Virus record (IMG/VR): IMGVR_UViG_3300046642_000279
Span: 1 to 49,166 of that record
DNA length: 49,166 nt
Reading direction: 5' to 3' (one strand)
Source of the DNA: a virus
Shown here: in pieces, positions 16,105-24,201 of the stretch
Layout: each line of letters begins with the position of its first letter
Numbering within the stretch: the stretch's first letter is position 1
Position numbers and translations under genes: made by a program
The notes under the pieces: generated by a model
What the model was told of the DNA's origin: nothing
Database searches by the model: none
The model's input: only the letters and a program-made list of their open reading frames with translations

Positions 16105-18135
16105 TCAACTGGACCCCGCAGCTTTCGCCTGCTCGGCCTTTTCCAGATCCTTCTGCATCCGGCGTCGCAGGTCAAGGACAGTTTTGTTGTTGAGCTGCTT
16201 GTCGGCAACGAGCTTCTGGATGTATTCCTCTATTGACGCCTTGGTCCGGTAGTAGTAGATGCGGACCTCGTCCTTGTCCATCGTCTTGTCGTCGCCCCGG
16301 TGCGCCCGGTCCTCAGCTTGCTCCTGGTTGTCGGGCACCCAGGTCTCATCCATGATGTGGACGGTGTCGGCCTGCGTCAGGGTGATCGAAGCTCCACCCG
16401 ATTCGGTCGTCATCACCATCACACGGGGCGGCGTGCCCTGGCTGACCATCCGCTTGATGTCGTCGGTCCGACTTCTCTGCGGGATCTCCAGCAGCGGCTC
16501 GATGCTCTGCAGCTGGAATGCATTTTTGAGAGCCGTCCGGGTGATCTGCTTGGTGTCGCCAGTGATGACCCCGACCGGCACGCTGTGCTCCTTCGCCAGG
16601 TAATCCGCGATGGCGTAGACGAATGGTTTGAACTGGGAGAAGACGAGAGCGCATTTCAGATCCTCGTCCATGTCCTTGCTGACGCCGATGACGTTCTCCT
16701 CTTTGAGTTTCTCCACCAGCTGGAGGAACTTGCCGGAGTCGGTCGTCGGCTCGACGCTGATCTGCGGGATGCCGTGGTTCTCGCGGCCGGTCTTCTTCAC
16801 CTCGCAGAAGGCCGACGCGAACTGCTTGAGTCGCGTGTACTCGGCCAGCACGTTGGTGGCGGTGAGCCGTCCGCCCTCCTCGGCGTCTTCGATCCGCCAC
16901 TCGGCCTCGGTCGCGAAGTGCCGATACTGCTCATGCTGCTTCGCGGACATCGTGCACCAGACGCTGATGGTCTGCTTGGGCGGAATGCCCGGCAACGCCT
17001 CGCGCTTGGTGCGGCGGACCAGGTACGGCTTCAGGTGGTTGTAGAAGTCCACCTCGCGGCCCGGCATGATCCCCTCGATGCTCGACCCGTAGCGGTTGGA
17101 GTTGACCACCAGCCAGTGGCGCGCCCAGTTCCACCGGGAGCTGAACTCGCCGGGGTTCAGGAAGTGGAGCGCGCCCCAGAGCTTGATCGGCTTGCCGCCC
17201 ATCGGAGTGCCGGAGAGCGCGTACCGTCGCGACGGCTGTGTCATCTCGGCGATGGCGTTGACCCCGTTGGCGCTGAGCGTCTGCGGATTCGACAGCCCCA
17301 TCAGGTGGAACTCGTCAACGGTCATGCTGTCCCAGTCGATTTCACCCAGTTCGGGGCAGCTCAGCTCTTCGCGCCATTTGAAGTTCTCGCCTTTGCCCTC
17401 CTTGACCCGCTTCATCCGAGCCATCGCCGGGTTCAGCACCAGCCAGAAGGCGCAGTCATCGTCGGCCATCTCCTTGGCTTCTTTGATGGCCTTCTTGCGC
17501 TCATTCGGAGTGTCGCCCGTGAGGATCACCGGCTCGTCCCAGCCTGCGAGCTTGTAAGCCTGCAGCAGCTCGTCCTCCCAGACCGTCCGCAGCGAGGTGA
17601 CCGGAGCGAAGACGAGATGCCGTCCCCACTCCATGCCCGCCTCAAAGGTCGCGGCGATGGTCTCGATGGTCTTGCCCGCTCCGGGCTGGTTGGCGTTGAT
17701 CGCGTTCGTCTCGGCCATGAACTTGATGTCGGCCTTCTGGTAGGGCCGGAGCGCAAACTTGCGCTTCATCCCTTTGAGCTTGACGCCTTTCTGCATTCGT
17801 TTCGGGATGCGCTCCAGCTCGGCGTCGTCGGCCTGGCTCATGCTGATGAGCTTGGTCTCCTTGGTGACTTCGCCCTGGCCCCAGGCCTTCAACTTCGGGC
17901 CGATGCCCAGGTCGTTGCCGAACTGCTCGCGGAGCTTCCGCATCGTCGGCAGGTCTAGGTCGAGCCGCCAGAGCGGTCCGCCCTTCTCCTTGGGAACGAA
18001 CCTGGCGCTGGGCACCCGCTTGATGCCGACGACGCGATCAGGCGCGTACTTGAAAGTGACATTGACGCGGTCGCCGTCCTCGCTGACCTCTGCGTTGACG
18101 GGGTGCGCGATCTTTGCTGTGGTAGTGGGACTCAT
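16105..18135 (-). CDS. SNF2-family DEAD/DEAH-box helicase
   Basis: This 676-residue superfamily 2 ATPase has an N-terminal accessory domain (about 1-120; KYAPDRVVGIKRVPSARF) typical of phage SNF2 proteins. Walker A lies in NQPGAGKT (149-156), with a variant Walker B DEFH (TVDEFHLMG), motif III SGTPMGG, and C-terminal helicase motifs (TTESGGASITL, DNQEQAEDRAHR). It probably remodels or unwinds DNA during replication or recombination. The ATG has an AAAAGGAG site and lies behind a candidate promoter-leader at 18152-18177. The last residues form a Gln/Lys-rich helix. Confidence 0.9.
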   Translation of the reverse strand: MSPTTTAKIAHPVNAEVSEDGDRVNVTFKYAPDRVVGIKRVPSARFVPKEKGGPLWRLDLDLPTMRKLREQFGNDLGIGPKLKAWGQGEVTKETKLISMSQADDAELERIPKRMQKGVKLKGMKRKFALRPYQKADIKFMAETNAINANQPGAGKTIETIAATFEAGMEWGRHLVFAPVTSLRTVWEDELLQAYKLAGWDEPVILTGDTPNERKKAIKEAKEMADDDCAFWLVLNPAMARMKRVKEGKGENFKWREELSCPELGEIDWDSMTVDEFHLMGLSNPQTLSANGVNAIAEMTQPSRRYALSGTPMGGKPIKLWGALHFLNPGEFSSRWNWARHWLVVNSNRYGSSIEGIMPGREVDFYNHLKPYLVRRTKREALPGIPPKQTISVWCTMSAKQHEQYRHFATEAEWRIEDAEEGGRLTATNVLAEYTRLKQFASAFCEVKKTGRENHGIPQISVEPTTDSGKFLQLVEKLKEENVIGVSKDMDEDLKCALVFSQFKPFVYAIADYLAKEHSVPVGVITGDTKQITRTALKNAFQLQSIEPLLEIPQRSRTDDIKRMVSQGTPPRVMVMTTESGGASITLTQADTVHIMDETWVPDNQEQAEDRAHRGDDKTMDKDEVRIYYYRTKASIEEYIQKLVADKQLNNKTVLDLRRRMQKDLEKAEQAKAAGSS

Positions 18136-18151
18136 GTTGATTGCTCCTTTT

Positions 18152-18177
18152 GGGGTTGACTGCTAAGCGGGACTATA
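18152..18177 (-). promoter_or_regulatory. Candidate promoter-leader module upstream of SNF2 helicase
   Basis: On the minus strand, TATAGT (18172-18177) is followed after exactly 12 bases by TCAACCCC (18152-18159), then AAAAGGAG and the ATG at 18135. The same arrangement recurs near 20023, 46783 and 48140. No clear TTGACA -35 is visible. TCAACCCC would fall just inside the transcript, so it may be a leader signal or an operator. Confidence 0.5.
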
Positions 18178-18182
18178 GCCGA

Positions 18183-18572
18183 TCACGGCGCGGTGACGCG
18201 GTACGCCTCCTCAACCGGCGCTCGTCCTTCCGTCCGACCGTTGTACAGATCGCCCTCGATCAGCGCCATGACGTGGCCGTCCGTGAACAGCAGATAGGTC
18301 CCATACTCATGGGTGGCTGCGAAGACCGCAACCGTTTCGCCCGGTACGTAGACCAGATCAGCTTTGAACCCGACGCGCCGGAGCGCCAGCTGCATGCCGA
18401 GCCGCGAGATGCCCTCGCCGTCTTGATAGTCCCCCGCCTCTCGGCACAGCCGCTCGCTCTCCGAACGCGACTGCCGGGTGATCGCCTGGAATGCGATGAC
18501 GCCACAGTCCGAGCCGGTGATGTTGCTCAGCATGATTTCGCTGCGTTCCTCTGGGGTTAGCGTGCTGTTCAC
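18183..18572 (-). CDS. Papain-like / C39-like cysteine peptidase-fold protein (129 aa)
   Basis: Starting at GTG 18572 (GTGA joint with the zincin gene) gives 129 residues. DCGVIAFQA (C23) followed by a Gly-rich helix, then YLLFTDGHVMAL (H100) and a downstream Asp/Asn, follow the Cys...His order of C39-like and related peptidase folds. That assignment is by motif only; no family was confirmed. Its partner gene encodes a secreted metalloprotease, but this protein has no signal peptide. It could instead be a non-catalytic or transglutaminase-like protein. Confidence 0.5.
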   Translation of the reverse strand: MNSTLTPEERSEIMLSNITGSDCGVIAFQAITRQSRSESERLCREAGDYQDGEGISRLGMQLALRRVGFKADLVYVPGETVAVFAATHEYGTYLLFTDGHVMALIEGDLYNGRTEGRAPVEEAYRVTAP

Positions 18573-19132
18573 AGCTTCCCCATCATCCGGCAGATCGCGT
18601 TGTGGCGTCGCGCCCCGGCCATCGGGTCCGAGCTGAACACAGTGCCTTCGCCGTTGTGGTAGCCGGGTCGAATGTAGGGCGCGACGGAGCATTGGGCGTA
18701 GATGTCAGCGAACCGCTCGTTGGGACTCCACCAGCTGGAGGGTTCTCCTTCTATCACCCATTCGCCGGACTGCCTCATAATTTCCATGAAGCGAGTCCGC
18801 ATCCACTCCGGCGTCATATCGGTGTCGGCGTTATGTCCCAACTCATGCAGGAATGTCTGGCGAACCTGGCCAACCGTCATTTCCGGCGCCAACCAAATCA
18901 TCTGTTCGCTGGGCTGAGTGCAACCGGCGTAAGTCAGCTCGCGGCCAGGACAGCCATGAGTGCCTGCGACTTCAACAATGTTAATCGTCACTTCCGGAGT
19001 CGGCATCGCGGATTCATCAACCCATTGCTGGTAGGGGTAAGGCGAGGCGACCGGCGCGACGATGGTTGTGTGCGCTGCCGCGCTAGCTGGGAACACCAGC
19101 GCGGTCAGCAGCACAACGAGCAGTCGCCTCAT
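18569..19132 (-). CDS. Secreted zinc metalloprotease-like protein (zincin, HExxH)
   Basis: The 187-residue product starts with a signal peptide: two Arg, a hydrophobic core and an ASAAA-H cleavage site near residue 20. The zinc motif HELGH occupies residues 96-100. NERFADIYA downstream offers a Glu as a likely third ligand, as in gluzincins. Four Cys residues could form disulfides after export. Secreted proteases are unusual in phage replication regions. Possible roles are altering the host surface, degrading competitors' factors or aiding release. It shares overlaps with the C39-like gene and with the 19129 gene. Confidence 0.75.
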   Translation of the reverse strand: MRRLLVVLLTALVFPASAAAHTTIVAPVASPYPYQQWVDESAMPTPEVTINIVEVAGTHGCPGRELTYAGCTQPSEQMIWLAPEMTVGQVRQTFLHELGHNADTDMTPEWMRTRFMEIMRQSGEWVIEGEPSSWWSPNERFADIYAQCSVAPYIRPGYHNGEGTVFSSDPMAGARRHNAICRMMGKL

Positions 19133-19401
19133 CGGTCGTCACCCCAAGCGGCGTCGTGCGGATCGGACTTGGACATGGCGTACGCCTCGGCCTTCTCTCG
19201 TTTCGCCTGCGGCCCGTCGATGCCGAACAGAAGGCAAGCAACGTCCTCGCGGGTGTCGAGCTGGTAGCCGACGATGGAGCCGTTCAGATCCTGAGCGACC
19301 CAGCCATACGATCCCAGGACGGCAGAGCCGAGTGGCCTGCCGTCGATGGAGATCTCGGCTGAGTCGTTGAAGGTGTTGGTGGAGAAGTTGAACATGCTCA
19401 C
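19129..19401 (-). CDS. Hypothetical protein (90 aa)
   Basis: This 90-residue protein has a beta-like N-terminal half (AEISIDGRPLG...SYGWVAQDLNG) and a charged C-terminus. I chose GTG 19401 for its GTGA overlap with the DUF6011-like gene; ATG 19395 is two codons later. Function unknown. Confidence 0.6.
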   Translation of the reverse strand: MSMFNFSTNTFNDSAEISIDGRPLGSAVLGSYGWVAQDLNGSIVGYQLDTREDVACLLFGIDGPQAKREKAEAYAMSKSDPHDAAWGDDR

Positions 19402-20003
19402 CACCCCATCTTGCCGCGACAGACCGGACCGATGCCAGCCTCGATGCTGTCCGGGTTCGTCAGGGTCCGGCCGCAGTGTCCGCAGTGGCCCAGCTCTTTG
19501 CCGTAGCGGAGCATGGCCTCTTTGGGTCCGGCCTTCGCGACCTTGTCCAGAATCGTCTGGACGTTTCGGAGCGGGATGCGCTCCCAGCGAGGTTCACCGT
19601 ACGGCCCGCCGAGTCCCAGCTTGACAAAGATGTGACCGGCCCAGCGGCCCTCGGTCGGACGGTCCACCCGATAGAAGTCGGTGGTGCCGTCGTCGCCAGT
19701 CACCGCGTAGCGGCCCTGCGGCACATCGGATTTGATCGGGCCGAACTGAAACGATCCTTTCTGCTGCGCCGGGTGCTTCAACGGCAGAGCCTTCAGGTGG
19801 CCGATCATGTTGCTGGCGCGAACCTTGCCAAGCCCATCGACCTGCGGCTTGATGATCGCGACGTAGGAATCCATCCCGGCCTGGGTGTCGGACCCTGCCG
19901 CTTCCTTCATCGCGTCGGATGCGAGAAGGTCGCGAGAGCCGAGCAGACCCAGCAGATAATCCCTCTGCCTCTGGGTGGCTGGCGCTTCCGTGGTAGTGGT
20001 CAT
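19398..20003 (-). CDS. DUF6011-like zinc-binding protein (201 aa)
   Basis: The C-terminus carries the pattern CGHCGRTLTNPDSIEAGIGP then VC, a small zinc-binding module common in actinobacteriophages (DUF6011, by memory). The N-terminal part begins ATQRQRDYLLGLLGSRD, resembling small helical domains often fused to it. A central beta-rich region follows. It is the first gene after the long intergenic control region at 20004-20158, with a strong AAAAAGGAG site, so it is probably expressed early. Exact function unknown. Confidence 0.75.
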   Translation of the reverse strand: MTTTTEAPATQRQRDYLLGLLGSRDLLASDAMKEAAGSDTQAGMDSYVAIIKPQVDGLGKVRASNMIGHLKALPLKHPAQQKGSFQFGPIKSDVPQGRYAVTGDDGTTDFYRVDRPTEGRWAGHIFVKLGLGGPYGEPRWERIPLRNVQTILDKVAKAGPKEAMLRYGKELGHCGHCGRTLTNPDSIEAGIGPVCRGKMGW

Positions 20004-20022
20004 GCGTTGCTCCTTTTTGAGT

Positions 20023-20057
20023 GGGGTTGAACCTGCCCCTACAGCATAACGTATTTC
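20023..20057 (-). promoter_or_regulatory. Candidate early promoter and leader for the replication operon
   Basis: Minus strand: GAAATACGTTATGCT (20043-20057) is followed 12 bases after TATGCT by TCAACCCC (20023-20030), then the AAAAAGGAG ribosome site. The 15-bp upstream element is identical to 48156-48170. It lies just downstream of the long hairpin at 20086-20149, suggesting that late transcription ends and replication-operon transcription begins here. Confidence 0.6.
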
Positions 20058-20089
20058 GCGCTAATTCGCGCTGGCTGTGTTGATTCGCG
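20054..20089. repeat. Phased direct repeats (A/T)TTCGCG
   Basis: Three 7-bp copies lie on the plus strand: TTTCGCG 20054-20060, ATTCGCG 20064-20070 and ATTCGCG 20083-20089. Starts are spaced 10 and 19 bp, about one and two helical turns, so all face the same side of the DNA. They overlap and flank the candidate promoter element. This looks like an operator or iteron cluster. Confidence 0.5.
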
Positions 20090-20149
20090 TTGCGTTCCCT
20101 GGCGGCCACCCCTCTCCCCCGTAGGGGGAGGGGTAGCCAGAGCAACGCG
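20086..20149. terminator. Long imperfect hairpin between lysis and replication operons
   Basis: The outer arms CGCGTTGC (20086-20093) and GCAACGCG (20142-20149) pair perfectly. The inner core CCCCC-GTA-GGGGG is centred at 20121-20123, with further pairing of CCCCT/AGGGG and CTGG/CCAG. A T-run follows on the plus side (ggtttt) but not on the minus side, so termination of the leftward late operon is inferred from position. The same core occurs at 48757-48769. Confidence 0.6.
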
Positions 20150-20158
20150 GTTTTCGAG

Positions 20159-20560
20159 CTATCTAACGGGCGGACTGGAACCCGCGATACCTGATGCCAC
20201 AGCCGCAGGTGCGGGTTCCGGCGTGTTCGCCTTCCGCCACACGAAATAGGCCGCTACAGCCGCGTACAGGAATGCGCCGATCTTCACTCCTAGATCACTA
20301 GGTATTTGAGCGAAGAACTGCGCGACCGCAATTGCTCCTGTGACGAACTGCATGATGGCCTTGTCGATGGCATCTTCTGTCGCGTTCTTGATGCCGATGA
20401 CTGCGACGACTCCAGCGCCGAGAGGGATCAGTGCGATCACTTTCGCCTGGAAGTCGCCGGTGACGTGGAACCCGAAAATGCTGCCGCCCGCGAACAGCGC
20501 GATGGCTGCGAACGCGAACACCAGCAAGCTGATGATTCCCTTGCTGTATTTCTGTATCAC
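20159..20560 (-). CDS. Putative holin (133 aa, three membrane segments)
   Basis: Three hydrophobic segments are visible: IISLLVFAFAAIALFAGGSIF, VIALIPLGAGVVAVIGI and IGAFLYAAVAAYFVW. A short Pro/Ala-rich tail ends in Arg. Size, topology and placement 11 bases after the amidase gene fit a class I-like holin that permeabilises the inner membrane to free the endolysin. It is the last gene before the hairpin and replication operon. An alternative is an accessory membrane protein, since another membrane protein precedes the amidase. Confidence 0.7.
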   Translation of the reverse strand: MIQKYSKGIISLLVFAFAAIALFAGGSIFGFHVTGDFQAKVIALIPLGAGVVAVIGIKNATEDAIDKAIMQFVTGAIAVAQFFAQIPSDLGVKIGAFLYAAVAAYFVWRKANTPEPAPAAVASGIAGSSPPVR

Positions 20561-20571
20561 TTGATGCCTTT

Positions 20572-21198
20572 CTATTTGCCCGGCTGGATCAGGTCGATCC
20601 CGTGATGCTTCCGGATGTTGTTGATCTCCTTGCGGAGCCGTTCCGTGTGCGGCGCGGTCGCATGGAGCTTGTGCGCGATGAAGAATTTGCCCAGGAGGAT
20701 CACATAGCCCTCCGGGTATCCGTCACCGCAGTCGCTGTGGCCGGAGCCGGAGATGCCCAGGTCCTTGTGCTGGAACACTCCGGCCCGTGTTATGGATGAG
20801 CCTGAGCAAGCGCCCTTCTCCAACGGCACCCCGTAGTGGGTGTGTCCGTAGGCCAGGAATTCGGCCGCGCCGTGGAGCTGGTTGTGGCGGTGCTTGTACC
20901 ACTCCTCCTTGGAGTAGGCGGCGAAGGCGATCTGCTCCAGCGACAGCGTGATGCTGTTGAAGTTGCAAACGGCCCAAGCCTTTGCTGCGTCCTCGACGTA
21001 GCGGCCGAACTTGCCCGCGACGTTCACGCCGATGTGAGCCGACGCTTCCTCCCCGTCGAAGATCGAGCCGAGCTGCTTCAGGTCGGCCATGTCGCTGGGG
21101 TTGTCGGACCCCTCGGTGGTGTGGAGGACCAGCCCGTGAATGCGAGCGCCCTCGCGACTCGACTGGTGCTTGGTGATGTGGGTGTAGTCAATGTCCAT
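20572..21198 (-). CDS. Endolysin, N-acetylmuramoyl-L-alanine amidase (Amidase_2/PGRP fold)
   Basis: This 208-residue enzyme cleaves the amide between MurNAc and L-Ala in peptidoglycan. Zinc ligands are H26 in GLVLHTTEG and H154 plus D156 or C157 in GSGHSDCGDGYP. The catalytic domain spans about residues 1-165, and the basic C-terminal helix region (HTERLRKEINNIRKHHG) may bind the wall. There is no signal peptide, so it probably depends on the holin. The start has an AAGGAG site 5 bases upstream. Confidence 0.85.
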   Translation of the reverse strand: MDIDYTHITKHQSSREGARIHGLVLHTTEGSDNPSDMADLKQLGSIFDGEEASAHIGVNVAGKFGRYVEDAAKAWAVCNFNSITLSLEQIAFAAYSKEEWYKHRHNQLHGAAEFLAYGHTHYGVPLEKGACSGSSITRAGVFQHKDLGISGSGHSDCGDGYPEGYVILLGKFFIAHKLHATAPHTERLRKEINNIRKHHGIDLIQPGK

Positions 21199-21207
21199 TG
21201 CGGCTCC

Positions 21208-21570
21208 TTATTTGAACTGCTCTTGGCAGTTGATGGGTGCGTATCTGTCGATGTCCCTTTTCAGGATTCTGATTTTTGGTTCCGAAAGTTCGATGGCCTG
21301 CTGGACGGTCAGGTGGAGAGCCTCCAGCACTTTCTTTCGCGGGTGTTCTGTTTCCTGAAGTTCATCTTCCTTTTCTTCGCGAAGCCCCAGTCGCAGCGGG
21401 TTTCCGCTCTGTTCGCAGCCTGCGATCAAGCTGTTTCGAAGTTCGTTTTCCTGAAGGCTGTGGAAGTAGAGATAAGCCCCCAGGGCAACTCCGGATGCGG
21501 CGATCACAGCGAGCAGCGCCATGACCGTCCATTTGATTCGAGACCGCCGACGCCGCCGCTCCGGCGTCAT
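21208..21570 (-). CDS. Single-pass membrane protein in lysis cassette (120 aa)
   Basis: Starting at ATG 21570 (TGATG joint) gives a basic N-terminus (TPERRRRRSRIKW), one transmembrane helix (about residues 14-36) and a charged coiled-coil-like periplasmic or external region. The topology resembles small lysis accessory or antiholin-like proteins. No specific family recognised. Confidence 0.65.
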   Translation of the reverse strand: MTPERRRRRSRIKWTVMALLAVIAASGVALGAYLYFHSLQENELRNSLIAGCEQSGNPLRLGLREEKEDELQETEHPRKKVLEALHLTVQQAIELSEPKIRILKRDIDRYAPINCQEQFK

Positions 21571-21866
21571 CAGTGAGCCGCCTGAATAACCAACGATGCG
21601 ACGGCAACGGTGAACATCATGCCGACCGCGATAGCGCCAAACAGACCGCGCTTGATCCATTTCATATCGTTCTTCATTTCTGCGATGTCGTCGCCTTGCT
21701 CTTCAACCTTCCCCTCTATTCTGATAAGGGCTTCACCACGGGTGCTCTCGCGTTCGCGGACGCGGGCGAGCGCGTCGTGATTGGACCTTGTGCGAGCGTC
21801 CATGCCCTTCATCCGCTCATCCATCCTGGCCATCCAGCCAGCATCTGAAAAAGACGCTCCCTCCAT
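21570..21866 (-). CDS. XhlA-like hemolysin / holin-associated protein (98 aa)
   Basis: A Met-rich, charged helical N-terminal two-thirds (KVEEQGDDIAEMKNDMKWIKR) leads into one C-terminal transmembrane helix (GLFGAIAVGMMFTVAVASLV). This is the layout of XhlA family proteins, which act with holins and amidases at the membrane. It is the first gene of the lysis cassette, joined to the minor tail gene by a one-base overlap. Confidence 0.7.
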   Translation of the reverse strand: MEGASFSDAGWMARMDERMKGMDARTRSNHDALARVRERESTRGEALIRIEGKVEEQGDDIAEMKNDMKWIKRGLFGAIAVGMMFTVAVASLVIQAAH

Positions 21867-23611
21867 CAGCTCACCCCCAGCGAAGTTAGCCCCGCCTGTA
21901 GTCTTTCAAGCAGCGCTTGCAGGCCGGACGGCGGCGCGTCGATGTCGATAGCTGCGTGCCGGTCGGTGTGCGTGTACTGCTTGCCAACGATCTTCCTATA
22001 GCTGACGTCAGACGAGTCCACAAAGCTGATGTAATCGCCTGATTTCACCTGCGCTGCAGGACGGAACACCCCGGCGTCATCAAGCACATAACCAGACAAC
22101 GAGGCGCTGCCAGACCTACTCAACAAGTTTGCTTCTTCAAGGAACCGCTTGCCGACAGCGATGGCTGTGGCAGGGGTTGCGATCCCTTGGAGATCCAGGA
22201 TGTCACGGCGCGTCCGGTTCGCTCTGACGGCTGGGTGTTCTGGATCGGTTATTTCAAGTTCGGGTGATTCGACGCGGCAGCCGGAGCCGGGTGCACCAAC
22301 GAGCCGGGTGGAGCCATCGGGATCCTGGTAGCGGACTGTGATGCGACGCCACAGCCGCTGTGAGTCTTCTCCTACTTCGCTGAGTTCGGACGGCCCGGTG
22401 TACGCCTTCCAGAACCTGCCGTAGGTCGCTGGGCGTCGGTACTCAAACCTTTTTCCGTTGTACACGAACCAGTCGAACAGACCATATTTGGTGACGTCAT
22501 TGATGATGTCGGCGAGAGCGACGCCTTCGCCGTACCAGGCTTGCGGCACAACAAATTCGTCGTCGTCTATGAAGTCAGGATCAATGGTGAGCGGCGAAGC
22601 GAAGTTGGCTATGACGTATTCAAGAATCTGCTTGGCGCCGAATCCGATGTTTGGCCATGTGCCGCGTCGCGAGATGCCATGGTTCCCGATCACCTTGACG
22701 TTGTTGAACATGTGTGTGTTGATCATCTGCCCGACGAACGCCCCGGTGTAGAAGGCGGACATAATCGCATACTTTCTACCCGGCACAGAGGCTTTGACTT
22801 CCTGCGCGTTGGCGCTCGCCCCGTTGTAGTTTTTGGTTACGTCGAACAAAGTGCGAACATCATCATTCGAGAGAGCGATGACCTCTTCCCAGGTTACAGT
22901 TCCATCACCTAGAAAATCAAATAGCACAGCCCCGATGTCTGCGCCGTCGCCGTAATACGTCATCTCGTTGCCGAGAACCAGCCCGGCCACTTTTTCCTGC
23001 CCAGAGGTGTCGAGCATGATTCCAGGCGCAGTGGCTGCGGCATCTTGGAATCCGGCCGACATTGAAGCCGAGAGCATGTAGCTGACGGCGATCAGTTTGC
23101 GACGGCGTTCTGCTGACGACTCGCCCCAGCGGCTTAGGTCGGAGTCGATGATGCCGACCTGTGCGGCGTTGTCGTCCTCCAGCACGAACTGGTAGCCGAG
23201 CGCCGCTGGCGAGATGGAGATCTGGTCGCCGCTGACTTTCGGACCCTTGTCCAGCGAGCCTTCCCAGATCGGCTCTACTCCCGGCTGGTAGATTTTGATG
23301 TCGCCGTAGGTTGCTAGGTCTGGGTAGGAGGCTCGCGGATCACGCGCCAGGGTTCCCGATGCGTCTTTGTAGCCGCCAGGGATCTCATCGCTGCAGGTGA
23401 TCTCGGACAGCACGTTCTCCGGCGCGTTCTCGTCTTCGGCCCAGCGCGCGGAGCCGCCGCCAGGGATGTCGATATGAACCGCGAGCCGGTCGGGAGGGAA
23501 CTGCGCGGTGACCGTGACGTTCGGAGCCGGTACTGGCGGCGCTGGTCCTGGTTCGCCCGGTTCACCAATGGTGCCGGAACCAATTGTTCCTGTTCCAATT
23601 GTGCCCGGCAT
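21866..23611 (-). CDS. Minor tail / baseplate hub-like protein (581 aa)
   Basis: The N-terminus has tandem TIG repeats (GTIGTGTIGSGTIG) and a Pro-rich linker. The following region carries mixed alpha/beta segments seen in siphovirus tail hub proteins. These proteins form the tail tip below the distal tail protein. There is no clear enzymatic motif. It is the last large structural gene before lysis. Confidence 0.65.
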   Translation of the reverse strand: MPGTIGTGTIGSGTIGEPGEPGPAPPVPAPNVTVTAQFPPDRLAVHIDIPGGGSARWAEDENAPENVLSEITCSDEIPGGYKDASGTLARDPRASYPDLATYGDIKIYQPGVEPIWEGSLDKGPKVSGDQISISPAALGYQFVLEDDNAAQVGIIDSDLSRWGESSAERRRKLIAVSYMLSASMSAGFQDAAATAPGIMLDTSGQEKVAGLVLGNEMTYYGDGADIGAVLFDFLGDGTVTWEEVIALSNDDVRTLFDVTKNYNGASANAQEVKASVPGRKYAIMSAFYTGAFVGQMINTHMFNNVKVIGNHGISRRGTWPNIGFGAKQILEYVIANFASPLTIDPDFIDDDEFVVPQAWYGEGVALADIINDVTKYGLFDWFVYNGKRFEYRRPATYGRFWKAYTGPSELSEVGEDSQRLWRRITVRYQDPDGSTRLVGAPGSGCRVESPELEITDPEHPAVRANRTRRDILDLQGIATPATAIAVGKRFLEEANLLSRSGSASLSGYVLDDAGVFRPAAQVKSGDYISFVDSSDVSYRKIVGKQYTHTDRHAAIDIDAPPSGLQALLERLQAGLTSLGVS

Positions 23612-24201
23612 CAGATCTCGCTCAAAACCATCCAGGGGGTTACGGTGGCGCTAGCTTCCAAAATTGCTTCCACTGTTTCCGGAATGGCTATGGATTCCGC
23701 CTTGAAGGTGAACAGACGATTGGCCAATGTCCCAGCCCCGCCGATGTCGCCATAGAACCCGCTGTTATTGATGATGGCTGCGAGGCTTGGCGTTCCGGTC
23801 TTGATTTCGCAGCCAAGTCCGGCGCGGTAGATCACTCCGGGTTCGCAGGTGACAGTGGTGGTGAATTCCTGTTTCTTGACTCCACTCACAGTCATGTTCT
23901 GTTTAACTAGTCCAGACGATCCGAGCCGTTCCAGTTTCGCCCCGTTCACCCGCAAGATCGCGCCATCCCATTTGTCTTCGGTTCCGGTACCAACCGTCGG
24001 CAGAACCCAACGCAAGAATTTGAACTGACGTTCTCTCGGCACTGTGAAGTGAGTGAAGTACGCGCGTTTGGCAACAGGTTCCACCGTCGTCCCAGGCCAG
24101 ATGCCGAGCGGAATTACATAGGGCAGCAGGTCGAAGTTGTCATACCTGCCGATGCCTGGAATCTCCAGAGGTGAGTGGGTGTGTGAGTTGGGTCCGGGCA
24201 T
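23611..24201 (-). CDS. Minor tail protein, probable (196 aa)
   Basis: This 196-residue beta-rich protein with repeated Thr/Gly/Val strands lies between the deacetylase and the hub-like protein, with one-base overlaps on both sides. A tail-tip or fibre attachment role is inferred from position. No family recognised. Confidence 0.6.
   Translation of the reverse strand: MPGPNSHTHSPLEIPGIGRYDNFDLLPYVIPLGIWPGTTVEPVAKRAYFTHFTVPRERQFKFLRWVLPTVGTGTEDKWDGAILRVNGAKLERLGSSGLVKQNMTVSGVKKQEFTTTVTCEPGVIYRAGLGCEIKTGTPSLAAIINNSGFYGDIGGAGTLANRLFTFKAESIAIPETVEAILEASATVTPWMVLSEI

Noticed and set aside
15737-16108. TTG-started frame (123 codons) after the helicase gene, with a TTGA joint
   Set aside because: It overlaps the nuclease gene by 56 bases, has low-complexity Ser/Arg/Gly content and no motif. 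Its third-position pattern is mixed, so I treat the region as non-coding.
16300-17958. 552-codon plus-strand frame
   Set aside because: Antisense shadow of the SNF2 helicase, with no ribosome site or recognisable motif.
18152-18180. Plus-strand promoters built on ggggTTGAC followed by TATAGC/TAACGT-like boxes
   Set aside because: The -35 to -10 spacing would be only 10-14 bases, and no plus-strand genes follow. The minus-strand reading fits gene positions.
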